In this document: piece after piece, positions 41,661 through 51,175 of the stretch
Layout: every line of letters begins with the position of its first letter
Position numbering within the stretch: position 1 is the first letter of the stretch
Notes under the pieces: generated by a model
What the model was told of the DNA's origin: nothing
Databases searched by the model: none
The model's input: the letters and a program-made list of their open reading frames with translations, nothing else
Program-made: the position numbers and the translations under genes
DNA from: Pseudomonas oryzicola
Lineage (GTDB): Bacteria > Pseudomonadota > Gammaproteobacteria > Pseudomonadales > Pseudomonadaceae
DNA: 64,000 bases
Assembly: GCF_014269185.2 (NCBI RefSeq)
Contig: NZ_JABWRZ020000001.1
Location: forward strand, 397,001 to 461,000
Direction: 5' to 3'

Positions 41661-42890
41661 TCAGAACAGGACGCGGGAACGGATGGTGCCCTTGACCTGT
41701 TGCAGCTTCTCTTGCGCCAGGTCCGAGTACTCGGCGTCGACGTCGATCACCACGTAACCGACTTTCTCGTTGGTCTGCAGGAACTGACCCGAGATGTTGA
41801 TGCCATTCTCGGCGAAGACCTTGTTGATCTCGCTGAGCACGCCCGGGATGTTCTGGTGGATGTGCAGCAGGCGGTGCTTGCCTGGGTGTGCCGGCAGGGC
41901 CACTTCGGGGAAGTTGACCGAGGACACCGAGGTACCGTTGTCGCTGTACTTGACCAGCTTCTCGGCCACTTCCAGGCCGATGTTGGCCTGGGCTTCGGCG
42001 GTGGAACCACCGATGTGCGGGGTCAGGATCACGTTGTCCAGGCCACGCAGCGGGCTTTCGAACTCTTCGTCGTTGGAGCGCGGCTCGACCGGGAACACGT
42101 CGATGGCAGCGCCGATCAGGTGCTTGTCCTTGATCGCGGCAGCCAGGTGGTCCAGCTCGACCACGGTGCCACGGGCGGCGTTGATCAGGATCGAACCTTT
42201 CTTCATGGCACGAATTTCCTTCTCGCCAATCATCCACTGGGTGGACGGCAGCTCAGGCACGTGCAGCGAGACGATGTCGGCCAGGCCCAGCAGTTCGTGC
42301 AGGCTGGTCACCTGCACCGCGTTGCCCAGTGGCAGCTTGGTCAGCGGGTCGAAGAAATACACCTGCATGCCCAGGCTTTCGGCCAGGACCGACAGTTGGG
42401 TACCGATCGAGCCGTAGCCGACAATGCCAAGCTTCTTGCCGCGAATCTCGAACGAGTTGGCCGCGCTCTTGATCCAGCCGCCACGGTGGCAGGAGGCGTT
42501 TTTCTCAGGGATGCCGCGCAGCAGCAGGATGGCCTCGGCCAGTACCAGTTCGGCCACCGAACGGGTGTTGGAGTACGGTGCGTTGAACACGGCGATACCG
42601 CGCTCGCGGGCCGCTTCCAGGTCGACCTGGTTGGTGCCGATGCAGAAGCAGCCAACCGCGACCAGTTTCTTGGCGCAGTCGAAGATCTCTTCGGTCAGCT
42701 GGGTGCGCGAACGAATGCCGATGAAGTGGGCATCGGCGATCTTTTCCTTCAGCTCGGCTTCCGGCAGCGAACCAGTGAGGTATTCGATGTTGGTGTAGCC
42801 AGCGGCCTTGAGGGTATCGACCGCGTTCTGGTGCACACCTTCAAGAAGAAGGAACCGGATCTTGCTCTTGTCGAGAGAAGTCTTGCTCAT
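41661..42890 (-). CDS. serA: D-3-phosphoglycerate dehydrogenase
   Basis: This 409-residue enzyme catalyses the first step of serine synthesis. Seen are the substrate domain IGIRSRTQLTEE, Rossmann loop LGIVGYGSIGTQLSVLAESL, catalytic Arg in LINAARGTVVEL, Glu in FPVEPRSNDEE and His in LTPHIGGSTAEAQ. A C-terminal ACT domain (about 335-409; HIHQNIPGVLSEINKVFAEN) normally gives serine feedback. The frame stays open far upstream, but the start MSKTSLDKSKIRFLLLEGV at 42890 matches the family and the upstream part is antisense to the next gene. It diverges from the D-2-hydroxyglutarate dehydrogenase gene. Confidence 0.95.
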   Translation of the reverse strand: MSKTSLDKSKIRFLLLEGVHQNAVDTLKAAGYTNIEYLTGSLPEAELKEKIADAHFIGIRSRTQLTEEIFDCAKKLVAVGCFCIGTNQVDLEAARERGIAVFNAPYSNTRSVAELVLAEAILLLRGIPEKNASCHRGGWIKSAANSFEIRGKKLGIVGYGSIGTQLSVLAESLGMQVYFFDPLTKLPLGNAVQVTSLHELLGLADIVSLHVPELPSTQWMIGEKEIRAMKKGSILINAARGTVVELDHLAAAIKDKHLIGAAIDVFPVEPRSNDEEFESPLRGLDNVILTPHIGGSTAEAQANIGLEVAEKLVKYSDNGTSVSSVNFPEVALPAHPGKHRLLHIHQNIPGVLSEINKVFAENGINISGQFLQTNEKVGYVVIDVDAEYSDLAQEKLQQVKGTIRSRVLF

Positions 42891-43061
42891 CTGCGTAAAC
42901 CTGTATCCCGGAGAAAAAATGGCGAGGGGTGATGCCAGGCGCCAGGGCTGCCTTAGCATGAACAGCGGGAGGGCTATGCTAGCATACGCGACACAGTCTG
43001 AGCTTATCCCGACAGGTGAAGAGTGCTCAGGGTGACTATGAATAAGTCGAGAGTTCCAGCG

Positions 43062-44459
43062 ATGACCCATCCCGCTGTTATTGATGAACTGATGACCTTG
43101 GTCGACCCTGGCAAGGTGCTGACCGACGCGGCTTCCCTTGAAACCTACGGCAAGGACTGGACCAAGCATTACCCACCGGCACCCAGCGCCATCGTGTTTC
43201 CCAAGACGGCGGAGCAGGTGCAGGCGATTGTCCGCTGGGCCAATACCCACAAGGTAGCGTTGGTGCCGTCTGGCGGGCGCACCGGGCTTTCCGCAGGGGC
43301 TGTGGCGGCCAATGGCGAAGTGGTGGTCGCCTTCGACTACATGAACCAGATTCTCGGCTTCAATGCCTGTGACCGCACCGTGGTCTGCCAGCCGGGGGTG
43401 ATTACCCGGCAGTTGCAAAGCTTCGCCGAAGAGCAGGGCTTGTATTACCCGGTGGATTTCGCCTCCAGCGGCTCCAGCCAGGTTGGCGGCAACATCGCCA
43501 CCAATGCCGGCGGGATCAAGGTGATTCGCTACGGCATGACCCGCAACTGGGTCGCCGGGCTGAAGGTGGTCACCGGCAAGGGCGAACTGCTTGAGCTGAA
43601 CAAGGGCCTGGTCAAGAACGCCACCGGTTACGACCTGCGCCAGTTGTTCATCGGTGCCGAAGGCACTCTTGGTTTCGTGGTCGAAGCCACCATGCGCCTG
43701 GACCGCGCGCCGCGCAACCTCACCGCCATGGTGCTGGGTACCCCGGACTTCGACTCGATCATGCCGGTGCTGCATGCCTTCCAGGGCAGGCTGGACCTGA
43801 CCGCCTTCGAATTCTTCTCCGACAAGGGCCTGGCCAGGATCCTGGCACGTGGCGACGTGCCGGCACCGTTCGAGACTTCTTGCCCCTTCTATGCGCTGCT
43901 GGAATTCGAGGCCAGTACCGAAGAAGTGGCCAACGAAGCCTTGGCCACCTTCGAGCACTGCGTCGAGCAAGGCTGGGTGGTGGACGGTGTGATGAGCCAG
44001 AGCGAGACCCAGCTGAAAAACCTGTGGAAACTGCGCGAGTACCTGTCGGAAACCATCTCGCACTGGACTCCGTACAAGAACGACATTTCCGTGACAGTGG
44101 CGAAAGTGCCGGCATTCTTGCGCGATATCGATGCTATCGTCGACGAACATTATCCAGATTACGAGGTGGTGTGGTACGGCCACATTGGCGATGGCAACCT
44201 GCACCTGAACATCCTCAAGCCCGAGCACATGGGCAAGGACGAGTTCTTTGCCTCGTGTGCCAAGGTCAACAAATGGGTGTTCGAGATCGTCGAACGCTAC
44301 GACGGCTCGATCTCCGCCGAGCATGGTGTGGGCATGACCAAGCGCGACTACCTGGGCTATAGCCGCTCAGCCGAGGAAATCGCTTGCATGAAGGCAATAA
44401 AGGCCGTGTTCGACCCTAACGGCATCATGAATCCGGGTAAGATCTTCGCACCTGAATAA
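43062..44459 (+). CDS. FAD-linked D-2-hydroxyglutarate dehydrogenase
   Basis: This VAO/D-lactate-dehydrogenase-type flavoenzyme has an FAD domain (ALVPSGGRTGLSAGAVAANG; SSGSSQVGGNIATNAGGIKV; TGYDLRQLFIGAEGTLGFVV) and a C-terminal cap with metal-site His in GHIGDGNLHLNI and SAEHGVGMTKRDYLGY. Divergence from serA strongly suggests the enzyme that reoxidises the D-2-hydroxyglutarate made by SerA, as described for Pseudomonas stutzeri. I chose the ATG at 43062 (465 residues); an ATG at 43038 and a GTG at 43023 are in frame. The FAH-family gene follows after 25 bases. Confidence 0.87.
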   Translation: MTHPAVIDELMTLVDPGKVLTDAASLETYGKDWTKHYPPAPSAIVFPKTAEQVQAIVRWANTHKVALVPSGGRTGLSAGAVAANGEVVVAFDYMNQILGFNACDRTVVCQPGVITRQLQSFAEEQGLYYPVDFASSGSSQVGGNIATNAGGIKVIRYGMTRNWVAGLKVVTGKGELLELNKGLVKNATGYDLRQLFIGAEGTLGFVVEATMRLDRAPRNLTAMVLGTPDFDSIMPVLHAFQGRLDLTAFEFFSDKGLARILARGDVPAPFETSCPFYALLEFEASTEEVANEALATFEHCVEQGWVVDGVMSQSETQLKNLWKLREYLSETISHWTPYKNDISVTVAKVPAFLRDIDAIVDEHYPDYEVVWYGHIGDGNLHLNILKPEHMGKDEFFASCAKVNKWVFEIVERYDGSISAEHGVGMTKRDYLGYSRSAEEIACMKAIKAVFDPNGIMNPGKIFAPE

Positions 44460-44484
44460 AAAGCAGTATCCAGAGGAGTCGGCC

Positions 44485-45150
44485 ATGAGTTACCAGCACC
44501 AGTACGTAGACGGCACGCGCATTCACTTCCCGCTGGGCAAGGTCGTGTGCATCGGCCGTAACTATGCCGAGCATGCCAAGGAGCTGGACAACCCCATCCC
44601 CTCCGAACCGCTCCTGTTCATCAAGCCGGGTAGCTGCGTGGTACCGGCCGAAGGTGGCTTCAAGATCCCGACCGAGCGTGGTTCGGTGCACTATGAAGTC
44701 GAAATCGCGGTGTTGCTGGGCAAGCCGCTGTCGGCTCACCCGACCGAGGAAGAGGTACTGGACGCAATTTCCGGTTATGCCCCGGCGCTGGACCTGACCT
44801 TGCGCGAGGTGCAAGCCAAATTGAAAGAGAAGGGCCTGCCGTGGGAACTGGCCAAAAGCTTCGATGGCGCCTGTGTGCTGCCTCCGTTCGTGTCGGCTGG
44901 CAGCTTTGAAGACGTGACCGACATTCCGGTGCGCTTGACCGTCAACGGCGAAGTGCGCCAGGACGGCAACAGCAAGATGATGCTCAACCCGATCGTGCCG
45001 ATGATTCAGTACATATCGGCGCATTTCTCGCTGCAGGCGGGAGATGTGATCCTCACCGGCACCCCGGCGGGCGTGGGGCCGTTCAGTGTCGGTGACGAAG
45101 TGTTGCTGGAGCTGCCGGGCGTGAGCCGCTTCGAAAGCCGGGTGCTTTGA
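44485..45150 (+). CDS. Fumarylacetoacetate hydrolase family protein (FAHD1/YcgM-like)
   Basis: This 221-residue FAH-fold enzyme has KVVCIGRNYAEHAKELDNP near the start, the metal ligands Glu and Glu in GSVHYEVEIAVLLGK and Asp in KSFDGACVLPPFV, and LQAGDVILTGTPAGVGPFSVG near the end. Small FAH proteins act as acylpyruvate hydrolases or oxaloacetate decarboxylases. GAGGAG precedes the ATG. It is probably co-transcribed with the D-2-hydroxyglutarate dehydrogenase gene, which hints at 2-oxoacid clean-up. Confidence 0.88.
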   Translation: MSYQHQYVDGTRIHFPLGKVVCIGRNYAEHAKELDNPIPSEPLLFIKPGSCVVPAEGGFKIPTERGSVHYEVEIAVLLGKPLSAHPTEEEVLDAISGYAPALDLTLREVQAKLKEKGLPWELAKSFDGACVLPPFVSAGSFEDVTDIPVRLTVNGEVRQDGNSKMMLNPIVPMIQYISAHFSLQAGDVILTGTPAGVGPFSVGDEVLLELPGVSRFESRVL

Positions 45151-45165
45151 GCCGGAACCGTATCG

Positions 45166-45258
45166 CCTTCTTCGCGGGTAAACCCGCTCCCACAGGTACT
45201 GCGCAACCCTCAAGCGCGGCGCTATGCCTGTGGGAGCGGGTTCACCCGCGAAGAGGCC
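45166..45258. repeat. REP inverted pair (REPIN)
   Basis: The units TTCGCGGGTAAACCCGCTCC and GGAGCGGGTTCACCCGCGAA face each other about 50 bases apart. They fill the gap between the FAH gene and the first SdiA-regulated-type gene. Confidence 0.9.
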
Positions 45259-45332
45259 AGACCTGTTTACCGATTTTTCACACCCAATCCGGATAATGCG
45301 TGGATCTACGCCCATTTCACCAGGAACCTCGC

Positions 45333-46253
45333 ATGCCATCTCCCTCCAGCGCCCCGGCAACACCCAAGCGCCGTTTCTACCTGCGCTGGCCCTTCGGCCT
45401 GGCCTTGGCGGCAGTGATCGGCTATGGCGTGGCCATGGCCATGCATTGGGACGACCGTGGCGTGCTGTGGGTCAAGGAGCGCTTCGAAAGCACCGCCGAA
45501 CGTAGCGAAAGCGTGTGGCTGCCGGAGTACCGGGTTGACATCGATGCCAAGCCGCTGCCGGGCATGGAGGATGACGAAGCCTCCGACGTGGCATTCAACC
45601 CGCGTACCCGCACCCTGTTTGCAGTGATGGGCAAGAACCCGTTCCTGGTCGAGCTGAACCTGGATGGCGATGTACTACGCAAGATCCCGCTCAACGGCTG
45701 GAACAATCCGGAAGGCATCGCCGTGCTGGAAGACGGCTACCTGGCCATCACCGATGAACGCCTGCATGACCTGACCGTGGTCAAGGTGGATGCCCAGACC
45801 ACCGCGTTGAACCACGATGATTTCCAGAGCCACGATCTGGGCCAGTCGGTGAAAAGCAACAAGGGCTTCGAAGCGGTTGCCTGGGACCCGCTACGCCAGC
45901 GCCTGGTCATCGGCGAGGAGCGCCCACCCAAGCTGTATACCTGGAACACCGATGGCCGCAGCCCGCTCATGGGTGAAAAGCAAGCGTTGCCCAGCGATGA
46001 ACTGGACGTGCGCAACCTCTCGGCGTTGAGCGTCGACCCACGTACTGGCCATCTGCTGGTGCTGTCGGCCGATTCGAACATGCTGCTGGAACTGGACGAG
46101 CAGGGCCAGCAGGTCAGCTTCATGACCTTGCTGGGCGGTTTCAATGGCCTGCAGGACACCATCCCGCGCGCCGAAGGGGTGGCCATGGACGACAAGGGCA
46201 ACCTGTACATGGTCAGCGAGCCTGCGCTGTTCTATCGCTTCAGAAAGAACTGA
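45333..46253 (+). CDS. SdiA-regulated-domain protein (YjiK-like), first copy
   Basis: The 306 residues begin with an N-terminal membrane anchor (WPFGLALAAVIGYGVAMAMH), followed by a periplasmic beta-propeller-like domain with repeated strands (DVAFNPRTRTLFAVMGKNP, GIAVLEDGYLAITDERLHDL, LSALSVDPRTGHLLVLSADS, GVAMDDKGNLYMVSEPALFY). The family takes its name from an E. coli gene under SdiA; the function is unknown. AGGA before the ATG at 45333 favours this start over one 33 bases upstream. A paralogue follows after 90 bases. Confidence 0.83.
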   Translation: MPSPSSAPATPKRRFYLRWPFGLALAAVIGYGVAMAMHWDDRGVLWVKERFESTAERSESVWLPEYRVDIDAKPLPGMEDDEASDVAFNPRTRTLFAVMGKNPFLVELNLDGDVLRKIPLNGWNNPEGIAVLEDGYLAITDERLHDLTVVKVDAQTTALNHDDFQSHDLGQSVKSNKGFEAVAWDPLRQRLVIGEERPPKLYTWNTDGRSPLMGEKQALPSDELDVRNLSALSVDPRTGHLLVLSADSNMLLELDEQGQQVSFMTLLGGFNGLQDTIPRAEGVAMDDKGNLYMVSEPALFYRFRKN

Positions 46254-46343
46254 CTCGAATATCCGGCTTTTCGGATGCTGGCATTAAGCTTTATTTCAGT
46301 TGTTCATGGTTAGATTCGCCACCCCTATGTCGAGTCTGTACGC

Positions 46344-47246
46344 ATGCGCTGCTTTGTTCGCCCCTTCCTTGTTCTGGCTGTTACCGGCTTGCTTCTGCTC
46401 GGTTGGGCCGGGCAGGAGTTCCGCTTGTTCGAGCGTGGCTGGTTCAACCTCAAGGCCTGGTGGCAGCCTGCGGAGCAGAGCATCGGTCTGGACCGCTACC
46501 GGGTAGTGGTCGAGGCACAGCCGGTCGAAGGGCTGGATGATGACATTTCGGCGTTGACCTACGACCCCGACCGCAAGAGCCTGTTCACGGTCACCAATGC
46601 CCGTTCCGAGCTGATCGAGCTGTCGCTGGATGGTCGCATCCTGCGCCGGATACCGCTGACCGGCTTCGGCGACCCTGAAGCTGTCGAGTATGTGGGGCCG
46701 AACAGCTACGTCATCACCGATGAGCGTCAGCAGCGGCTGATTCGCGTGCGTCTCGACGACGACACGCCGTTCCTCGATGCCGGCGATGCCGAGCAGCTGA
46801 CCCTGGGCATAGGCCTGAACGGCAACAAGGGCTTCGAGGGGCTGGCCTACGATTCGGCCGGCAAGCGCTTGTTCGTGGCCAAGGAGCGCGATCCGATGCT
46901 TATCTACGAAGTGCATGGTTTTCCGCATGACAACCCCGAACAGCCTTATGCCGTGCACGTGGTGCAAGACCGCAAGCGCGACTCACGGCTGTTCGTGCGC
47001 GACCTGTCGAGCTTGCAGTTCGATGAGCGCAGTGGGCATCTGCTGGCGCTGTCTGACGAGTCGCGACTGGTGCTGGAACTGGATGTGGAAGGGCGGCCGC
47101 TGAGCACCCTGTCGTTGCGCAAAGGCTTCCAGGGGTTGCAGGCGACGGTGCCGCAGGCGGAGGGGATTGCGATGGATGAGGCAGGGACCATCTATCTGGT
47201 CAGTGAGCCGAACCTGTTCTATGTGTTCAAACAGCCAGCGGAGTGA
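46344..47246 (+). CDS. SdiA-regulated-domain protein (YjiK-like), second copy
   Basis: The 300 residues have the same plan as the preceding gene: a membrane anchor (FLVLAVTGLLLLGWAGQEF) and propeller strands (ALTYDPDRKSLFTVTNARSE, YVITDERQQRLIRVRL, LSSLQFDERSGHLLALSDES, GIAMDEAGTIYLVSEPNLFY). The two proteins share the strand motifs but differ widely elsewhere, so the duplication is old. Both probably face the periplasm. A REP pair follows 12 bases after the stop. Confidence 0.83.
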   Translation: MRCFVRPFLVLAVTGLLLLGWAGQEFRLFERGWFNLKAWWQPAEQSIGLDRYRVVVEAQPVEGLDDDISALTYDPDRKSLFTVTNARSELIELSLDGRILRRIPLTGFGDPEAVEYVGPNSYVITDERQQRLIRVRLDDDTPFLDAGDAEQLTLGIGLNGNKGFEGLAYDSAGKRLFVAKERDPMLIYEVHGFPHDNPEQPYAVHVVQDRKRDSRLFVRDLSSLQFDERSGHLLALSDESRLVLELDVEGRPLSTLSLRKGFQGLQATVPQAEGIAMDEAGTIYLVSEPNLFYVFKQPAE

Positions 47247-47257
47247 GTATCTGTGAG

Positions 47258-47350
47258 GGCCTATTCGCGGGCATGCCCGCTCCCACAGCTACGCCACAGG
47301 TTTCGGACCCTGTGCAGTACCCGTGGGAGCGGGCGCGTCCGCGAAGAAGG
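47258..47350. repeat. REP inverted pair (REPIN) between convergent genes
   Basis: The left unit CTATTCGCGGGCATGCCCGC has CTCCCACAG. The right unit GTGGGAGCGGGCGCGTCCGCGAAG is slightly diverged. They lie between the second SdiA-regulated-type gene and the end of rpiA. Confidence 0.88.
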
Positions 47351-48025
47351 TTACTCGGCCTTGAGGCTCTTCACGCCGTCAGAGGTGCCCAGCAGCAGCA
47401 GGTCCGCCGGCCGTGCCGCGAACAGGCCGTTGGTCACCACGCCAACGATGGCGTTGATCTGCGCTTCCAGCTCCACCGGGTTGGTGATCTGCAGGTTGTG
47501 CACATCGAGGATCACGTTGCCGTTGTCGGTGACCACACCTTCGCGGTAAACCGGATCGCCGCCCAGCTTGACCAGCTGGCGCGCCACGTGGCTGCGGGCC
47601 ATGGGGATCACTTCGACCGGCAGCGGGAAGGCGCCCAGCACCGGCACCAGCTTGCTGGCATCGGCGATGCAGATGAAGGTCTTGGCCACGGCGGCAACGA
47701 TCTTCTCGCGGGTCAGGGCTGCGCCGCCACCCTTGATCAGGTTCAGGTGCGCATCGCTCTCGTCGGCACCGTCCACATAGAACTCCAGTTCGCTGACGCT
47801 GTTCAGCTCGTACACCGGGATACCATGGCCCTTCAGGCGCTGGGCGGTGGCCTCGGAGCTGGCGACCGCGCCGTCGAAGGCGGTCTTGTGCTGAGCCAGG
47901 GCGTCGATGAAGAAGTTGGCGGTCGAACCGGTACCGACGCCGACAACGCTCTTCTCATCCAGCTTGGGCAGAATGAAGTCGACAGCGGCCTGGGCGACGG
48001 CCTGTTTGAGTTGGTCCTGGGTCAT
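47351..48025 (-). CDS. rpiA: Ribose-5-phosphate isomerase A
   Basis: This 224-residue enzyme interconverts ribose-5-phosphate and ribulose-5-phosphate. Motifs are [17 protein letters not shown] (phosphate loop), [36 protein letters not shown] (catalytic Asp and Lys region) and the end [16 protein letters not shown] chose the ATG at 48025 ([17 protein letters not shown]), which gives the standard length; the frame extends upstream without support. It diverges from ilvA across 134 bases. Confidence 0.95.
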   Translation of the reverse strand: MTQDQLKQAVAQAAVDFILPKLDEKSVVGVGTGSTANFFIDALAQHKTAFDGAVASSEATAQRLKGHGIPVYELNSVSELEFYVDGADESDAHLNLIKGGGAALTREKIVAAVAKTFICIADASKLVPVLGAFPLPVEVIPMARSHVARQLVKLGGDPVYREGVVTDNGNVILDVHNLQITNPVELEAQINAIVGVVTNGLFAARPADLLLLGTSDGVKSLKAE

Positions 48026-48159
48026 GCGGGCTCCGAGAGGGGCAGGGCGGTTTTTAAAGGAGCCTAGTATAACGGCTCGCACGGCTTTGCTGTGGTCGCC
48101 CGACGTAGCGCTGGGGTAGACTCCAAGCCCTTGTCCCGCGGCCCAGTGATGCATTCCCG

Positions 48160-49674
48160 ATGCTCGAACAGTACGTCAAGAAGATCCTCACCTCGCGCGT
48201 CTACGACGTTGCGGTCGAAACCCCGCTGCAGAGCGCCGGGCAGCTGAGCAAGCGCCTGGGCAACCAGATCCTGCTCAAGCGCGAAGACCTGCAGCCGGTG
48301 TTCTCGTTCAAGATTCGCGGGGCCTACAACAAGCTCGCCCAGCTGACCGCAGAAGAACTGGCCCGTGGCGTGGTCACCGCCTCGGCCGGCAACCACGCCC
48401 AGGGCCTGGCCCTGGCTGCGCGTGAAATGGGCATCAAGGCTACCATCGTGATGCCCAAGACCACCCCGGAGATCAAGATCGAAGGCGTGCGTTCGCGTGG
48501 TGGCAAAGTGGTGCTGCATGGCGACACGTTCCCCGAGGCACTGGCCTATTCGCTGAAGCTGGTGGATGAAAAGGGCTTCGTCTACATCCACCCCTACGAT
48601 GACCCGCACACTATTGCCGGCCAGGGCACTGTGGCCATGGAAATCCTGCGCCAGCATCCTGGCCAGCTGGACGCGATCTTCGTGCCGGTAGGCGGTGGCG
48701 GCCTGATCGCCGGGATTGCCGCCTATGTGAAGTACCTGCGCCCGGAAATCAAGGTGGTTGGCGTCGAGCCGGACGATTCCAACTGCCTGCAGGCGGCCAT
48801 GGCGGCCGGCGAGCGCGTGGTGCTGCCACAGGTCGGGCTGTTTGCCGACGGCGTGGCGGTGGCGCAGATCGGCCAGCACACCTTCGATATCTGCCGGCAC
48901 CATGTGGATGAGGTGGTGACCGTAAGCACCGACGAGATCTGTGCTGCGATAAAGGATATCTACGACGATACCCGCTCGATCACCGAGCCTGCCGGCGCCT
49001 TGGGCGTGGCCGGCATCAAGAAGTATGTCGAGCTGTACGGCGTGACCGGTCAGACCCTGGTAGCCATCGACTCTGGCGCCAACGTCAACTTCGACCGCCT
49101 GCGCCATGTGGCCGAGCGTGCCGAGCTGGGTGAAAAGCGGGAAGCGATCATTGCCGTGACCATCCCCGAGCGCCCGGGGAGCTTCAAGGCTTTCTGCGAG
49201 GCCATCGGCAAGCGCCAGATCACTGAATTCAATTACCGCAAGCACACCTCCGACGAAGCGCATATCTTCGTTGGCGTGCAGACCCACCCGGAAAACGACC
49301 CGCGCGCGGCGTTGGTGCAGCAACTCACCGAGCAGGGCTTCCCGGTGACCGACCTGACCGACAATGAGCTGGCCAAGCTGCATATTCGCCACATGGTCGG
49401 CGGTCATTCGGCGGGGGCCAGCGACGAGATGGTTCTGCGCTTCGAGTTCCCCGAACGACCGGGGGCGCTGTTCAACTTCCTCAACAAGCTGGGTGGGCGC
49501 TGGAACATCTCGATGTTCCACTACCGCAACCATGGTGCGGCTGACGGGCGCGTGGTGGCAGGGCTGCAGGTACCGGAGGACGAGCGCCACCTGGTGCCGG
49601 CGGCGTTGGCCAAGATCGGCTACCCGTACTGGGACGAAACCGACAACCCGGCTTACAAGCTGTTCCTGGGCTGA
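48160..49674 (+). CDS. ilvA: Threonine ammonia-lyase (biosynthetic)
   Basis: This PLP enzyme makes 2-oxobutyrate from threonine for isoleucine synthesis. Its 504 residues have the Schiff-base Lys51 in [12 protein letters not shown], the phosphate-binding loop [34 protein letters not shown], and two C-terminal ACT-like regulatory domains (from about 330 and 420; [31 protein letters not shown]). The double regulatory domain fits an isoleucine/valine-controlled enzyme. Confidence 0.95.
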   Translation: MLEQYVKKILTSRVYDVAVETPLQSAGQLSKRLGNQILLKREDLQPVFSFKIRGAYNKLAQLTAEELARGVVTASAGNHAQGLALAAREMGIKATIVMPKTTPEIKIEGVRSRGGKVVLHGDTFPEALAYSLKLVDEKGFVYIHPYDDPHTIAGQGTVAMEILRQHPGQLDAIFVPVGGGGLIAGIAAYVKYLRPEIKVVGVEPDDSNCLQAAMAAGERVVLPQVGLFADGVAVAQIGQHTFDICRHHVDEVVTVSTDEICAAIKDIYDDTRSITEPAGALGVAGIKKYVELYGVTGQTLVAIDSGANVNFDRLRHVAERAELGEKREAIIAVTIPERPGSFKAFCEAIGKRQITEFNYRKHTSDEAHIFVGVQTHPENDPRAALVQQLTEQGFPVTDLTDNELAKLHIRHMVGGHSAGASDEMVLRFEFPERPGALFNFLNKLGGRWNISMFHYRNHGAADGRVVAGLQVPEDERHLVPAALAKIGYPYWDETDNPAYKLFLG

Positions 49675-49694
49675 GCGGCTAAGCTGGGGCTGAT

Positions 49695-49788
49695 GGCCCT
49701 TTCGCGGGCTTGCCCGCTCCCACAGGTACTGCGCAGGCTTCAGGGCCTGTGATACCCCTGTGGGAGCGGGCAAGCCCACGAAGAAGCC
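49695..49788. repeat. REP inverted pair (REPIN)
   Basis: The units CCTTTCGCGGGCTTGCCCGC and GAGCGGGCAAGCCCACGAAG lie after ilvA. The right unit has one base change (CCACGAAG for CCGCGAAG). Confidence 0.9.
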
Positions 49789-49822
49789 TGCACAAAATGG
49801 CCTGCTCAAGGACAACCGAGAC

Positions 49823-50248
49823 ATGGAATACCTGACCACCCTCAAGACCCTGCACATCCTCGCCACCGCACTCCTGCTGCTGGGTGCCCTGGGCCTGGCG
49901 ATCTGGACCGTACGCGCCCGCCGCCAGGGCGATGCCGAGGCCTACGCCAAGCTGCTGCGTCGGCCGTTGGTGTTCGTCTGGCTGGCGATGGGCCTGTGCC
50001 TGGTCAGCATGCCGTTCACTGGCTGGTGGCTGGTACACCTGGTGGGCTGGCCGCTGGGGCAGGCCTGGGTGCTGGCGTCCAGCGTTATCTATACGCTGGG
50101 CGCGTTTGCCGTGTGGTGGCTGCTGGTGCGGTTGAACCGACTGCGCAAGGCCGAGGTGGTGGGGTTGCGCTTTACCTTGGCACTGGCGGTGTTCAGTGGG
50201 GTTTGCTTCCTGTCCATCGCCGGGCTGATGGGGGCCAAGCCGGTCTGA
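49823..50248 (+). CDS. DUF2269-type integral membrane protein
   Basis: The 141 residues include four predicted membrane segments: about 8-27 (KTLHILATALLLLGALGLAI), 48-68, 80-100 and 112-135. A conserved-looking His sits in the first helix and another in WLVHLVGWP, which might coordinate a cofactor; this is speculative. The family is of unknown function. The ATG at 49823 (AAGGA about 10 bases upstream) is preferred over an upstream frame that runs into the REP pair. REP pairs flank it on both sides. Confidence 0.72.
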   Translation: MEYLTTLKTLHILATALLLLGALGLAIWTVRARRQGDAEAYAKLLRRPLVFVWLAMGLCLVSMPFTGWWLVHLVGWPLGQAWVLASSVIYTLGAFAVWWLLVRLNRLRKAEVVGLRFTLALAVFSGVCFLSIAGLMGAKPV

Positions 50249-50268
50249 CAGCTTTGTGCTGTATGTGC

Positions 50269-50367
50269 TGGCCTCTTCGCGGGTAAACCCGCTCCTACAG
50301 GGTCTGAGCAAGGCTTGAGGGCTGTGCAGTACCTGTGGGAGCGGGTTTACCCGCGAAGAGGCCGGCA
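50269..50367. repeat. REP inverted pair (REPIN) between convergent genes
   Basis: The left unit CTCTTCGCGGGTAAACCCGC has CTCCTACAGGG, and its inverse begins ACCTGTGGGAGCGGG. It is an almost exact match to the P. putida REP consensus as remembered. Confidence 0.92.
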
Positions 50368-50377
50368 CAGGAAAACC

Positions 50378-51034
50378 TCAATCCCGCAACGAGAGCGCCG
50401 GCCACCCGCGCTTATCGGCCTCGGCCCGCAGGTTCGGGTCCGGGTCCACTGCCACCGCATGCGTCACCCGCTGCAGCAACGGCAGGTCATTCATCGAGTC
50501 GCTATAGAAGTAGCTGTCCTCAAGATCGAAGCCGTTCTCCAGCATCCAGCGTTCCAGTCGCGTCACCTTGCCTTCACGAAAACAGGGTATATCGGTACTA
50601 CGCCCGGTATAACGGCCATCATGCATCTCGCATTCAGTCGCCAGCAACACGCTAACCCCCAGGCGCCGGGCAATCGGCGCGGTGACGAAGCGGTTGGTGG
50701 CCGTGATGATAACCAACTGGTCGCCCGCTTCACGGTGCTGCTCCAGCAAGGCCAGTGCCTTGGGCAGGATGATCGGCTCGATGCAGTCGCGCATGAAGTC
50801 GCGGTGCCATTCGTCGAGCTGGGCCACGGAGGTTGCGGCAAGGATTTCCATGGAAAAGGCCAGGTAGGCCTGCAGGTCCAGCGTGCCGTTCAGGTAGTCC
50901 TGGTAAAAGCCATCATTACGTTGCTTGTAGGTAACCGGGTCGACGATGCCGCGCTGGCACAGGTAATCGCCCCAGGCATGGTCGCTGTCGCCACCGAGGA
51001 GGGTATTGTCCAGGTCGAATAAAGCCAGGCGCAT
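50378..51034 (-). CDS. HAD-superfamily phosphatase, SerB-like (HAD-IB)
   Basis: The 218 residues show motif [21 protein letters not shown] (nucleophile and acid Asp), motif [13 protein letters not shown], Lys in [11 protein letters not shown] and motif [17 protein letters not shown] helical cap lies between motifs I and II, as in phosphoserine-phosphatase-like enzymes. The same gene sits next to rppH and ptsP in P. aeruginosa, as remembered. The substrate is not known. I chose the start at 51034 ([11 protein letters not shown]), which puts motif I at the usual place. Confidence 0.88.
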   Translation of the reverse strand: MRLALFDLDNTLLGGDSDHAWGDYLCQRGIVDPVTYKQRNDGFYQDYLNGTLDLQAYLAFSMEILAATSVAQLDEWHRDFMRDCIEPIILPKALALLEQHREAGDQLVIITATNRFVTAPIARRLGVSVLLATECEMHDGRYTGRSTDIPCFREGKVTRLERWMLENGFDLEDSYFYSDSMNDLPLLQRVTHAVAVDPDPNLRAEADKRGWPALSLRD

Positions 51035-51175
51035 CGCGGTCACTCGCATCAGCCACAAGGTAGGCCCGCAGAATACGGAGTTTTCACAGCGCTGCACATA
51101 AGCTTGGCGGGCGCGTTGCTGCGCTCGCAAGCTTTGTGGAACAATGCGGTGACATGCGTTTGCGAGGTTGCTGCC

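Noticed and set aside
42891..44324. Upstream extension of the serA frame to 887 codons
   Set aside because: The extra part is antisense to the D-2-hydroxyglutarate dehydrogenase gene and shows no SerA-like sequence. The start MSKTSLDKSKIRF at 42890 gives the standard 409 residues.
48064..49866. 600-codon minus-strand frame over ilvA
   Set aside because: It is a mirror of a clear threonine ammonia-lyase gene. No domain and no ribosome site.
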